DNA of 64,000 nucleotides from Clostridium sp. OF09-36 (GCF_003481985.1 NZ_QUMD01000005.1:62001-126000); one strand, 5' to 3'; shown: positions 54,044 to 63,267, counted from the first letter of the stretch. Program-made: numbers and translations. The notes: a model not told the origin generated them from the sequence alone.

Positions 54044-54983
54044 TCCCGCGTTCTTTGAAGCGTCTGGTGAGCGAATTGAGCACCAGGCGCTTATTTGCGC
54101 TCCAGAGCGGCGCAATCAGGAGATTTTTCGGTCCGTCCCCGGTGATCCGGTGGATGACAAGCTCCGGCGGCAGCAGGGCGATGCAGTCGATGACCAGATC
54201 CAGATATTCTTCCAGATCCATGACAGGAAATGGATGCTGTTCATAGACAGTGGCAAGATCCGTTCCCTTTAATACATGGAGAAGCTGCAGTTTGATGCCC
54301 TGAATGTCTTGTCCGGCGAGATAGCGGACCGTCTGCAGCATCTGTTCCCGGCTCTCGCCGGGCAGACCCAAAATGACATGGACAATGGTTTCCAGGTTCT
54401 CTGCCCTCAGTCTTTTCAGAGCATCAGTGAAGGTGGAGAGCGGGTAGCCGCGGCGGATGAAACGGGCGGTATCCTCATGGATTGTCTGCAGGCCGAGCTC
54501 CAGCCAGACCGGCTTTTCCTGGTTTAAACGGGCACACAGCTTTACGACCTCACCCGGCAGACAGTCCGGTCGCGTGCCGATGGAAAGCGCAACCACCTTC
54601 GGATGGCGGATGGCAGCGGTAAAGAGTGCTTCCAGATAGGAAAGCGGGGCATAGGTGTTGGTGTAGGACTGAAAATAGGCAATGTAGGCGTCCGGCGCCG
54701 TTCCCATCTTATTTTTGATGCGCAGGATGGCAGATTCGATCTGTGCGTTTACGGCGGAAGCTATGGAGGATTCTAAAAATCCGGAGACTTCTGAAAATGC
54801 AAGCGGCGCGGCAAAATCGCCGGATCCGCCTTCGCTGCAGAAAATGCAGCCGCGCGTGCCGAGCGTTCCGTCCCGGTTGGGGCAGGTCATATGGCCATCT
54901 AAGGCAATTTTGTAAACCTTTTGGCCGAAGCGGGACTTCATCTCAAAGTCCAGGGAGTGGTAGGGTTTGCCGTTCCAGTTCAT
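54024..54983 (-). CDS. TIGR01212-type radical SAM protein (YhcC-like)
   Basis: About 319 residues. Cys34, Cys46 and Cys49 (MTCPNRDGTLGTRGCIFCSE) form the spaced radical SAM cysteines of the TIGR01212 group. SIGTRPDCLPGEVVKLCARL, ELGLQTIHEDTARFIRRGYP and HVILGLPGESREQM follow. The role is unknown; related proteins include tRNA-modifying Elp3-like enzymes. The start at 54983 begins with MNWNGKPYHSLD as in homologues; an upstream in-frame ATG at 55058 would add 25 unconserved residues. It converges on and overlaps capA. Confidence 0.85.
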   Translation of the reverse strand: MNWNGKPYHSLDFEMKSRFGQKVYKIALDGHMTCPNRDGTLGTRGCIFCSEGGSGDFAAPLAFSEVSGFLESSIASAVNAQIESAILRIKNKMGTAPDAYIAYFQSYTNTYAPLSYLEALFTAAIRHPKVVALSIGTRPDCLPGEVVKLCARLNQEKPVWLELGLQTIHEDTARFIRRGYPLSTFTDALKRLRAENLETIVHVILGLPGESREQMLQTVRYLAGQDIQGIKLQLLHVLKGTDLATVYEQHPFPVMDLEEYLDLVIDCIALLPPELVIHRITGDGPKNLLIAPLWSANKRLVLNSLTRRFKERGITQAVR

Positions 54984-55198
54984 GTGTGAGGTATGTTTCC
55001 TTTCGCAGTGATTCTTTCGCAACTGTTCAGTAGCTTCACGGTTACGTTCTTTTTTCACTCATATAGATAGTATAGCATAACGGATTCTTTTTGTCTGCGC
55101 AATGCGTGGAGCGGACTCTTTTTGCAAAAAGTTGCTGCCGCATGCGCAACGCATAAACGGCAGCGTAAAAAAACACAGATATGTAAAAGAATATTGTA

Positions 55199-55228
55199 TT
55201 GCCGGAAAAACAAGCGCTGTGCTATACT
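55199..55228 (+). promoter_or_regulatory. Candidate galK promoter
   Basis: TTGCCG (55199-55204), an 18-base spacer, and TATACT (55223-55228). The leader to 55391 is A-rich with repeated AAAGCCAAAAGG-like units. The rest of the 330-base gap from 55059 contains a CTTTTTGCAAAAAG palindrome and a GCTGCCG/CGGCAGC hairpin but no gene. Confidence 0.45.
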
Positions 55229-55390
55229 GAAAACAAGGTGGCTGTACAGCTTGCCCGGCGCATGTATTGGGCAGGCAGTCAGAAATCAAAAAGAGAGAGA
55301 CAAAGGCCTGGAAAGCAAAAAGCCAAAAGGGAAGAATGCCAAAAGCCAAAAGGCGAGAAAGCAAAAGCCATGAAATATGGAGGGGTTAAG

Positions 55391-56680
55391 ATGAACGAAG
55401 CAAAAACATTGGAATTGTTACAGTCAGAAGCAGCCAGAGTCCGCATGACCGAATTATACGGAGCCGGACACGTGGACGAGAATATCAGCCGTTATGAGGA
55501 GCTGGTGAAAAAATTTCAGGAAAATTTTGGAGAGAAGGATATCCTGATGTTCAGTTCACCGGGAAGAACGGAGATCAGCGGCAACCATACCGACCACAAC
55601 CATGGCAAGGTTCTGGCCGGAAGCATCAACTTAGACTGTGTGGGAATCGCAGCAAAGAATGACTCCAGCAAGGTCAACATCATCAGCGAAACCTTCAACC
55701 AGAAATTTACCATCGATTTAAATGAGCTGCAGCCGAGTGCCAAGAAGGCCGGAACCATCGATCTGGTAAAGGGGCTGTTAAAGGGCTTCCAGCAGTCGGG
55801 CTATGAAGTGGGCGGTTTTGATGCGTACATTACCAGCAATGTCATCAGTTCTGCCGGTGTGAGCTCTTCTGCATCATTTGAAATGCTTCTTTGCTCGATG
55901 TTAAACCGTTTCTTCAACGATGGACGCATGAGTACCGTAGCTTATGCCCACATCGGAAAGTATGCGGAAAATGTGTACTGGGATAAGGCCTCCGGCCTGT
56001 TAGACCAGATGGCATGCGCCGTGGGCGGCCTGATCACTATTGATTTCTTAGAGCCGGCTGAGCCGAAGGTCGAGCAGATCGATTTCGATTTTGCATCCCA
56101 GAACCACAGCCTCATCATCGTGCAGACCGGAAAAGGCCATGCAGATTTAAGTGCGGATTATTCCTCTGTACCGAATGAAATGAAGAAGGTAGCCCAGTTC
56201 TTTGGCAAGGAAGTCTGCGCGGAAGTGACGGAGCAGCAGGTGATCGACAACATCCAGGAGGTCCGTGCTTTTGCCGGAGACCGTTCCGTGATGCGTGCTC
56301 TTCATTTCTTTGAGGAGAACAAGCGCGTTGAGGCAGAGGTATCAGCCTTGAAGGAGGGACGTTTCGAGGACTTCTTAACCAACATTACCGCATCCGGAAA
56401 CTCTTCCTGGAAGTGGCTGCAGAACTGCTACACGACAGCCAGCGTGCAGGAGCAGGGAATCTCCATTGCGCTGGCTCTGACAGAACTGTTCATCGCGGAA
56501 AAACAGCGCGGTGCATGCCGCATTCACGGCGGCGGTTTTGCAGGTGTCATCATGGCGATGCTGCCAAATGATATCGTGGACGAGTACATCGACTACATTG
56601 AGCATGCCATGGGCGCAGGCAGTGCATACCGCATGAGCATCCGTCCTTACGGCGCAATCTGCGTGAATGATATTATTTAA
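55391..56680 (+). CDS. galK: Galactokinase
   Basis: About 429 residues of the GHMP kinase family. FSSPGRTEISGNHTDHNHGK is the galactokinase signature, SSAGVSSSASFEMLLC the phosphate loop, and CRIHGGGFAGVIMAML the third motif. It phosphorylates galactose at C1 in the Leloir pathway. ATG 55391 follows GGAGGGG at 55379-55385; the upstream in-frame codons translate the A-rich leader. No galT or galE is next to it, so the gene stands alone between a promoter and a terminator. Confidence 0.92.
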   Translation: MNEAKTLELLQSEAARVRMTELYGAGHVDENISRYEELVKKFQENFGEKDILMFSSPGRTEISGNHTDHNHGKVLAGSINLDCVGIAAKNDSSKVNIISETFNQKFTIDLNELQPSAKKAGTIDLVKGLLKGFQQSGYEVGGFDAYITSNVISSAGVSSSASFEMLLCSMLNRFFNDGRMSTVAYAHIGKYAENVYWDKASGLLDQMACAVGGLITIDFLEPAEPKVEQIDFDFASQNHSLIIVQTGKGHADLSADYSSVPNEMKKVAQFFGKEVCAEVTEQQVIDNIQEVRAFAGDRSVMRALHFFEENKRVEAEVSALKEGRFEDFLTNITASGNSSWKWLQNCYTTASVQEQGISIALALTELFIAEKQRGACRIHGGGFAGVIMAMLPNDIVDEYIDYIEHAMGAGSAYRMSIRPYGAICVNDII

Positions 56681-56683
56681 TGC

Positions 56684-56729
56684 AAACGTTTGTTGCTGGG
56701 CACGCATGCGTGAACAGTAACAAACGTTT
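56684..56729. repeat. 46-bp palindrome after galK
   Basis: AAACGTTTGTT (56684-56694) pairs with AACAAACGTTT (56719-56729), with CTG/CAG and the perfect palindrome CACGCATGCGTG inside. TGAACAGTAACAAA at 56711 is repeated at 56747. Parts recur at 59925-59943. Confidence 0.75.
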
Positions 56730-56787
56730 CGGATTGTTTGCGTATGTGAACAGTAACAAACTTTCTTTTTTCGTCAATCTGTGATAT

Positions 56788-56824
56788 GATGGCGGGCGGT
56801 AGTGATGCCGCCCGTCATTTTTTT
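56788..56824 (+). terminator. Terminator of galK
   Basis: ATGGCGGGCGG pairs with CCGCCCGTCAT (one G-U) around TAGTGATG, followed by seven Ts. Confidence 0.85.
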
Positions 56825-56829
56825 GCTTG

Positions 56830-56866
56830 GCATATCGAGGAGGCGCCAGTGGCGCGTCCGCTGATT
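56830..56866 (-). repeat. 37-bp palindromic repeat, copy C
   Basis: It is identical to copy B (46612-46648) on the opposite strand over all 37 bases, directly after the galK terminator. Confidence 0.85.
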
Positions 56867-56983
56867 ACGAGGCAATATTCAGAGCACATGTGTACCTGCT
56901 GTGATGACAGGCGATTGCCAGAATGATTGTTTCTACGGAAATTCCGGCATCACTCCAGACGGAAAAGAGGATAAGACTGGAAT

Positions 56984-58639
56984 ATGAAACATTACAAAAA
57001 AATCACAGCCCTGATCTATGGGGCACTCCTTTTGATCTGTATTGGAATCGTGTGGTTCTTGGTGCGTTAAATAAACAGGGAAGCAGTTCACCGCAGGATA
57101 AAACAGGGCAGGAAAGCAGTGCGCAGGCCGGAGCAGATCAGGGAAAAGAAGAATCAAACAGTGACAAGAACAACGGTACGTCCGGACAGCAGAACGGATT
57201 GGATGAAACAAAAGAGGGGACAGAACGTTCAGAGAGCGGCATCGGAGAGTATGACCAGGAGTCCGAAGAAGCGCGTCAGGCCCGCCTGGAGAAAGAACGC
57301 CAGAAGTGCTGGCGGAATACCGGCGGCAGCGGCGCAGGCATCGGAAACCATCTGGGGAGGGAGCGGAAACGGAAGAGGAGAAACCTTATGAGCCGCCGAC
57401 CTGATGCTGGCTTCGGACCTTCATTATATGAGTTCCACTACCCATGATGATGGAAAAGCGTTTTGGAGCATGGTGGAGCATGACGATGGAAAGATTGACC
57501 AGTACAGCGAAGAAATGCTGGATACGCTGGTGGAGACAGCAATCGAGAATCACCCCACGGCACTGGCTCTGACCGGGGATATTACCTTGAACGGGGAGCG
57601 CATCAACCATGAGCTTCTTGCAAAGAAGCTTCAGAAGGTGCAGGATGCCGGGATTCCGGTCGTGGTGATCCCGGGAAATCACGACATCCAGAATAAAAAT
57701 GCTTCGACTTATTTTGGAGATAAGCGGGAGAAAGCAGAATATCTGGAGAGCGGAAAGGATTTTTATGATATCTATCATGAGTTTGGCTATGACCAGTCTC
57801 CGAACCGCGATGAGGCATCGTTAAGCTATGTGTACCCGTTAGATCCGTCCCACTGGCTGTTGATGATGGATTCCTGCATCTACGATGACGGGAACCATGT
57901 GGAGGGCCGGATCAGCGATGCGACATTGGGGTGGATGGAAACCCATCTGCGGGTGGCGAAGGAGCATGGTATTCAGGTAATTGTGCTGGCGCACCACAAC
58001 CTGCTTCAGGAAAGCCGACTGTTCACAACCCAGTGTGAGATGGAAAACGGGCCGGAGGTGACGGCGCTGCTGGAAAAGTACCAGGTGCCGCTTTATATCA
58101 GCGGTCATCTGCATGTGCAGCGCATCCGGGAGCATGTGACCGGACCGGGACTGGAGGGAACGCAGGATGGCATTCATGAGATCGTGTTAAGTCCGTATTC
58201 CTTCCCGAACAACCAGTATGGCATGCTGAGCTGGGATCTTCAGGATAACATGACCTTTGAGACCCGCAAGGCCGATGTGGCTGCATGGGCGAAAGCAAAC
58301 GGATCGGAGAATCCGGAACTGCTGAATTTTGCAGACTGGTCTTTGCAGTATGCAAAATCCGTGATCCAGGAACAGGTAAAGCAGACCATCACCATGGTGC
58401 CGGATGACTTAAAGGCAGAGATGGCATCGATGTATGCCGACCTTTATTTCCCGTACTGCCTGGGCGAGGCGGTGCCGTGGAACGATGCGAAAACAACCAA
58501 AGCATACACGCTGTGGCAGCGGGTCGATCCGAAGGGAAAGAAATTTAAGGAAATGCAGAGCATGGCGGAAGACAGCCGGACGCCCAGACAAAGCTGGACG
58601 GGCGGCGGCCGGGTGGAAACTGGGCAGGATGGAGCGTGA
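56984..58639 (+). pseudogene. Membrane-anchored metallophosphoesterase, frameshifted three times
   Basis: The N-terminal anchor (MKHYKKITALIYGALLLICI) is in one frame, a low-complexity acidic linker (NKQGSSSPQDKTGQES ... EEARQARLEKERQ) in a second, and LAEYRRQ...ETEEEKPYEPPT in a third. The catalytic domain then runs intact to 58639 (MLASDLHYMSSTTHDDGKAF, LALTGDITLNGERINH, VVVIPGNHDIQN, VIVLAHHNLLQ, YISGHLHVQRI). Restoring single bases near 57057, 57303 and 57401 makes one protein of about 552 residues. These are calcineurin-like metal ligands (Asp-x-His, GDxx, GNHD, GHxH). It is an extracytoplasmic phosphoesterase of unknown substrate. Confidence 0.8.
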
Positions 58640-58757
58640 TGTGTCTTTCCAGGAAAGACAGACGTACACTACAGCCTGACAAAAGAAAAACAAGAAAATA
58701 GCACAATAGAAATGCTGTAATAAAGCCAATAAGAATAGTGTTTGTTTTTTGAATAGG

Positions 58758-58803
58758 AACGAGTTATAGTCTCTCTGGCAGAGGAGAGAGCCTATGGCTC
58801 GTT
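58758..58803 (+). other. Hairpin upstream of the YitT gene
   Basis: AACGAG, ATAG and CTCTC on the left pair with GAGAG, CTAT and CTCGTT on the right, giving a long interrupted stem. It may terminate the upstream transcript (a T-rich stretch follows) or regulate the YitT gene. Confidence 0.5.
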
Positions 58804-58916
58804 TCTGCTTTTCTTTTGCATTTTTTGATTTTCAAGATTAAGAATGATGCCTGAGAAAACAAAAGACTTGGCGAAAATAGGCCTGGGCACATTCTTTTCA
58901 ATTCAGGGGGAACATT

Positions 58917-59786
58917 ATGGCTACACAGAACATCGAAGATCCGGTCAAACGCAAGATCGTGGAATACGCACTGATCACGGTGAGCATCTGGATCATGGTT
59001 GTGGGAATTTACTTTTTCAAGTTCCCAAATAACTTTTCATTTGGCGGCGTTACCGGCTTTTCGTCCGTCGTCAGCAGACTGACCGGAATGAATGCCAGTG
59101 ATTTTACCTTTATCGTAAACACCGGTCTTCTGGTATTGGGCTTTTTGTTTTTAGGAACCGATGTGGGTATTAAAACCGTTTATTCCAGCATGCTCATGTC
59201 ATTCAGCTTAAGTGCACTGGACCGCTTTATGCCGATGACAGGAACCATTACCGACCAGCCAATGCTGGAGCTGATCTTTGCAATCTTCCTTCCGGCGATC
59301 GGATCTGCGATCCTGTTTAACATTGGTGCTTCCAGCGGTGGAACGGACATCATTGCCATGATCTTAAAGGCACATTCCAGCATGAATATCGGAACCGCAC
59401 TTTTGTTGGCAGACCTTACCTCTGTGCTGATGTCCTTCTTTGTGTTCGGGCCGACCACAGGTCTGTATTCTTCCCTGGGTCTGATGGCGAAATCCCTTGT
59501 GATCGACGGAGTCATCGAGAATATCAATCTCTGCAAGTGTTTTAACATCATCTGCGATCATCCGGACCCGATCTGTGATTTTATTATAGAAGATTTAAAC
59601 CGCAGTGCCACCGTTTACAAGGCACAGGGCGCATTTTCCCATCACAGCAAGACCGTCATCATGACGACCATGAAACGCAGCCAGGCGGTACGCCTGCGTA
59701 ACTATATCAAAAAAGTTGAGCCGACCGCATTTATCCTGATCTCCAACTCCAGCGAGATCATTGGTAAGGGATTTTTGAGTAACTAA
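58917..59786 (+). CDS. YitT family membrane protein
   Basis: 289 residues: five to six N-terminal membrane segments (IVEYALITVSIWIMVVGIYF, SSGGTDIIAMILKAHSSMNI, LLADLTSVLMSFFVFG), followed by a cytosolic DUF2179 domain (AQGAFSHHSKTVIMTTMKRS ... VEPTAFILISNSSEIIGKGF). This is the YitT/YpjC architecture, of unknown transport role. GGGGGAAC precedes ATG 58917. Confidence 0.88.
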   Translation: MATQNIEDPVKRKIVEYALITVSIWIMVVGIYFFKFPNNFSFGGVTGFSSVVSRLTGMNASDFTFIVNTGLLVLGFLFLGTDVGIKTVYSSMLMSFSLSALDRFMPMTGTITDQPMLELIFAIFLPAIGSAILFNIGASSGGTDIIAMILKAHSSMNIGTALLLADLTSVLMSFFVFGPTTGLYSSLGLMAKSLVIDGVIENINLCKCFNIICDHPDPICDFIIEDLNRSATVYKAQGAFSHHSKTVIMTTMKRSQAVRLRNYIKKVEPTAFILISNSSEIIGKGFLSN

Positions 59787-59824
59787 GGTTCTGAAATGTG
59801 TCGAAAACGTAAAGAAAAAGATGG

Positions 59825-59868
59825 AAAAGCCATCGCAGCTTTCTGGAGGGAAAGCTGCGGTGGCTTTT
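59825..59868 (+). terminator. Terminator of the YitT gene
   Basis: AAAAGCCATCGCAGCTTTC pairs with GAAAGCTGCGGTGGCTTTT around TGGAGG. The stem is strong, with one G-U pair, and a short T-run. Confidence 0.85.
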
Positions 59869-59990
59869 GTGCTGCATGGCATAGGGAGGCAGTATCGGCG
59901 GCACATTGGATGATCCGTGTCCATGCATGCGTGCCCAGCAACACTTCTTTGTCATACTATAATATGGAAGACAACACTGGAGGATGGAAG

Positions 59991-60794
59991 ATGTCTGATC
60001 AAGCTTCACAGTCTCAGTCCGTGATCCGGTTTCAGGAAGCATATATGGAACAGGAAAAACTGCATAAGAGAAAGGTAAGGATCATAAGGAGTATGCTCCT
60101 TGTTTTGTTTCTTGCCCTTTGGGAACTCTGCACCAGGCTGGATATGATCGATGATTTCATATTCAGCTCCCCATCCAGGGTTCTTTTTTGTTTTTGGAAG
60201 ATGGTGCGGGATGGGAGTATCTTTTCCCATATAGGAATCACGCTGTTTGAGACCATTGTCAGCTTTCTGATCGTCACGGTGGTGGGGATTCTTGCGGCGG
60301 TGCTACTATGGTCCAGCCGGAGCGCATCCGAAATTCTGGAGCCATATCTGGTCATGTTAAACAGCCTGCCCAAATCGGCCCTGGCCCCGATGCTGATGGT
60401 CTGGATGGGAAGCCATGTGCATACGATTGTGGCGGCTGCCGTATCGGTCGCCGTGTTTGGCTCGATCTTGACGCTGCACACCGGTTTTTCCTCGATGGAC
60501 CCGGATAAGATCCGCCTGATCTACGCCCTCGGCGGCAACAAAAAGGATGTTCTTTTAAAGGTATTGCTGCCGGGCTCCGTGCCGCTGATCTTAAGCAATA
60601 TGAAGGTCAATGTAGGCCTGTGCCTGGTCGGCGTGATCATCGGGGAATTTCTGGCGGCAAGGAGAGGGCTGGGGTATCTCATTATTTATGGCAGCCAGGT
60701 ATTCCAGCTGGACTGCGTAGTCCTTTCGATTGTACTGCTTTGCCTGTTTTCGGCATTGTTTTATAAGCTGATCGCGCGACGGGAAAAATCTTGA
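59991..60794 (+). CDS. Orphan ABC transporter permease (SsuC/TauC type)
   Basis: 267 residues with six membrane segments and the binding-protein-dependent permease EAA-type loop (IRLIYALGGNKKDVLLKVLL PGSVPLILSNMKVNVGLCLVG). Sequence character (RVLFCFWKMVRDGSIFSHIG, LVMLNSLPKSALAPMLMVWM) fits the nitrate/sulfonate/taurine or thiamine-precursor permeases. No ATPase or binding protein gene is adjacent, so its partners are elsewhere or lost. The start at 59991 follows GGAGGATGG; a TATAAT stands at 59958. The longer frame back to 59796 covers the YitT terminator and is rejected. Confidence 0.82.
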   Translation: MSDQASQSQSVIRFQEAYMEQEKLHKRKVRIIRSMLLVLFLALWELCTRLDMIDDFIFSSPSRVLFCFWKMVRDGSIFSHIGITLFETIVSFLIVTVVGILAAVLLWSSRSASEILEPYLVMLNSLPKSALAPMLMVWMGSHVHTIVAAAVSVAVFGSILTLHTGFSSMDPDKIRLIYALGGNKKDVLLKVLLPGSVPLILSNMKVNVGLCLVGVIIGEFLAARRGLGYLIIYGSQVFQLDCVVLSIVLLCLFSALFYKLIARREKS

Positions 60795-60867
60795 TTTGCG
60801 TTTTTTCTTTCTCTACTTGGCAAATGGTAGTATAATAAAAGAAAAAGTGCTTGGAGAGGTGCTGAAT

Positions 60868-61845
60868 ATGAGAAAACTGAATATGTGGTTATGGGGACTT
60901 TTGTCTGCTGTATCATTGGGGGTATCAGCTTGTGCTCAGGTACCACAGCAGGAAACAGCGGCTGTTGTGTCTACAGAGTCGCATGTTGCAGACCGTGTCT
61001 TGGCTGGAACATCGGCATTTGACCTGGCGGCAGTACCGGCTTATTCTGGTCAGCCATATATCGTTGTTCACAACAATGAACCGTATTTTGCGGATACGGA
61101 TCTGACCGAAGATTCTTTCGAGACTTACAGTGATCTGGATTCACTCGGAAGATGTGGGACTGCATACGCATCTGTCGGAACAGATTTGATGCCGACACAG
61201 GAACGCGGAGCAATCGGGCAAGTGAAACCGTCAGGCTGGCATACCATTAAATATGATAATGTAGACGGAAAATATCTCTATAATCGTTGTCATCTGATTG
61301 GTTATCAGCTTACAGCGGAGAATGCCAATGAGAAGAATCTGATTACAGGTACCAGATATTTAAACGTTCAGGGAATGCTGCCTTTCGAAAATATGGCAGC
61401 AGACTATATCAAAGAAACCGGAAACCATGTTTTGTATCGTGTGACACCAATTTTTGAAGGAAACAATCTGCTGGCTTCTGGTGTGCTAATGGAGGCAGAG
61501 TCTGTAGAGGATAAAGGTGCTGGAGTTCTTTTCTGCGTGTATGTTTACAATGTGCAGCCTGGAATCGAGATTGATTATACAACAGGCGATAGTTCTGATT
61601 TCCAAGGTGAATCAACAAAAGAGCAGGTCATGCAAACTGCATCGTCAGAGCAGAACAGTACAGAAACCGTAGAAACTGCAAAGGTCACAGAAACCTATAT
61701 CCTCAATACCAATACGAAGAAATTTCATCGTCCCTCTTGCTCATCCGTGAAACAGATGAAGGAAAGTAATAAAAAAGCTTTATCTGAGAGCAGGGATGCA
61801 ATTATTGCTGCCGGGTATGATCCGTGTAAGAAATGCAATCCATAG
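60868..61845 (+). CDS. Secreted DNA/RNA non-specific endonuclease (lipoprotein)
   Basis: About 325 residues with a signal peptide and lipobox (LLSAVSLGVSAC, Cys22). The nuclease domain has the catalytic LYNRCHLIGYQLTAENANEK (Arg140, His142) and NLITGTRYLNVQGM. The C-terminal 50 residues carry TYILNTNTKKFHRPSC and YDPCKKCNP, a small cysteine/His motif seen fused to such nucleases. EndA/NucA-type enzymes degrade extracellular DNA, sometimes in DNA uptake. TATAAT at 60831 and GGAGAGG upstream of ATG 60868 support the start. Confidence 0.88.
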   Translation: MRKLNMWLWGLLSAVSLGVSACAQVPQQETAAVVSTESHVADRVLAGTSAFDLAAVPAYSGQPYIVVHNNEPYFADTDLTEDSFETYSDLDSLGRCGTAYASVGTDLMPTQERGAIGQVKPSGWHTIKYDNVDGKYLYNRCHLIGYQLTAENANEKNLITGTRYLNVQGMLPFENMAADYIKETGNHVLYRVTPIFEGNNLLASGVLMEAESVEDKGAGVLFCVYVYNVQPGIEIDYTTGDSSDFQGESTKEQVMQTASSEQNSTETVETAKVTETYILNTNTKKFHRPSCSSVKQMKESNKKALSESRDAIIAAGYDPCKKCNP

Positions 61846-61919
61846 AGGGCAGAATGAGTGCGCAGATAAAAACAGAATACAGAAAAAGAAATTAAAGTAC
61901 TTGGGGAGGAAAAAGCGCT

Positions 61920-62432
61920 ATGAGCAAAGTGTTAATCGTAGTAGATATGCAGAATGATTTTGTGACCGGTTCCCTCGGCAGCAAAGAGGCCAGAGAAATT
62001 GTTCCGAATGTAAAAAATAAAATTAAACAGTATGCAGATCGTGGAGACCGGATTATCTTTACACGGGATACACACGGAGAAAATTATCTGGATACCCCTG
62101 AGGGCAAAAAACTTCCGGTGAAACATTGTCTTCAGGGTACAGAGGGGTGGCAGATTGTACCGGGACTCGAAACAGAACATTGTGAATACGTCGATAAACC
62201 GACTTTCGGCTGGATGCATTGGGATGACTTTGGAACTCAGGATGAGATTGAACTGATTGGTGTCTGCACGGATATCTGTGTGGTATCCAATGCACTGATC
62301 CTGAAAGCAAAATATCCGGAGGCTGTGATATCGGTGGATGCAAGCTGCTGCGCAGGGGTGACGCCGGAAAAACACAAGGCAGCACTGGAAACAATGAGAA
62401 GCTGCCAGATTGATGTGAATGGAGAGGACTGA
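61920..62432 (+). CDS. Isochorismatase-family cysteine hydrolase
   Basis: 170 residues with the family triad: Asp9 in LIVVDMQNDF, Lys93 in VDKPTFGWM, and Cys120 in GVCTDICVVSN. The family includes nicotinamidases and other amidases; the short length and the KHCLQGTEGWQIVPGL stretch resemble clostridial nicotinamidase-like proteins, but the substrate is not certain. GGGGAGG precedes the ATG. The next frame begins 5 bases later with GTG. Confidence 0.85.
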   Translation: MSKVLIVVDMQNDFVTGSLGSKEAREIVPNVKNKIKQYADRGDRIIFTRDTHGENYLDTPEGKKLPVKHCLQGTEGWQIVPGLETEHCEYVDKPTFGWMHWDDFGTQDEIELIGVCTDICVVSNALILKAKYPEAVISVDASCCAGVTPEKHKAALETMRSCQIDVNGED

Positions 62433-62437
62433 GTACT

Positions 62438-62851
62438 GTGATTTTTTCGAAAATACCGCAGACGGAGGCAACATCAGTGCTATATCAGTATCTTCTTTTG
62501 ATATTTTCCACACACTTAGACTTGCCTGAGACGGATGTACAAAGCGGACAGATCACGGAAAATCAGACAAGTGTACTCCCGGTCCGCTGGAAAAATGTCA
62601 TTGTCGGAATTGTGGGAATCCTTTTCGGCTTGTTTTTGATCTGGTTTGTGCTCTGGACCACCAGGGAACCGGATGAAAGAGAAACTTGGGAACGCCGCAA
62701 GCGGATCCTGCTGAAAAAATATGGAAGCCAGCTTTTTGAAGTGGAGGAAATGCCGGACACAACCGGAAAGAGCGTGATCCGGCTGCAGAGTATCGAAAGC
62801 CTGCTTCAGATATCGGAAGATAAGAATGCTCCGGTTTTATATGTTCTTTAA
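62438..62851 (+). CDS. Hypothetical single-pass membrane protein (GTG start)
   Basis: A 137-residue protein with one central membrane helix (VIVGIVGILFGLFLIWFVLW), a polar N-terminal region, and a basic cytosolic segment (ERETWERRKRILLKKYGSQL) ending KSVIRLQSIESLLQIS...APVLYVL. It begins with GTG after GGAGAGG. The C-terminal part resembles tails of DUF5305-like proteins, but this is weak. It may be the remaining half of a longer membrane protein. Confidence 0.5.
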   Translation: MIFSKIPQTEATSVLYQYLLLIFSTHLDLPETDVQSGQITENQTSVLPVRWKNVIVGIVGILFGLFLIWFVLWTTREPDERETWERRKRILLKKYGSQLFEVEEMPDTTGKSVIRLQSIESLLQISEDKNAPVLYVL

Positions 62852-63209
62852 GCTTGCAAAAGCACTGAACCTTGGAGACGATGCGTACTTTACCGTCGGC
62901 GGAGTTGAGTTTGTCCGTCTGTCCGCTCTGGAGCAGGCAGATCCGGAAGTACTGCGTACAGCTCTGAAACACGCAGAGATTCTTTGCAGCCCGGCAACCG
63001 ACAACCGCATGGATCTGTTCATGGGCGTAGCTATGGACCCGGATGCGAAAGGCCAGTACACCACCGGTTCTACTCAGGTTATGAACAACGACAATGACGA
63101 TGCAAAAGGTCAGGTTTCCGCTACAGACCATACTTGGAAACCTGATCTTTTTGCGTTTGGACTCCGAAAAGAAAGCTCTTTGATTTCCTCAAAATTGATG
63201 ATAGAATAA
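62826..63209 (+). CDS. Hypothetical protein, doubtful
   Basis: A 127-residue frame overlapping the end of the previous gene. Its centre (FTVGGVEFVRLSALEQADPE VLRTALKHAEILCSPATDNR) looks protein-like, but both ends look unconserved and no ribosome site precedes it. It may be a remnant of a longer gene. No family is recognised. Confidence 0.35.
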   Translation: MLRFYMFFKLAKALNLGDDAYFTVGGVEFVRLSALEQADPEVLRTALKHAEILCSPATDNRMDLFMGVAMDPDAKGQYTTGSTQVMNNDNDDAKGQVSATDHTWKPDLFAFGLRKESSLISSKLMIE

Positions 63210-63267
63210 ACGTGGATACAGGAAAAATATGAGAAATTAGGAAATTGTGCATAATCACAAAAAAGTG

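Noticed and set aside
55059..55364. Minus-strand frame upstream of galK encoding a hydrophobic peptide
   Set aside because: It is the complement of the A-rich repetitive leader of galK and has no ribosome site or family resemblance.
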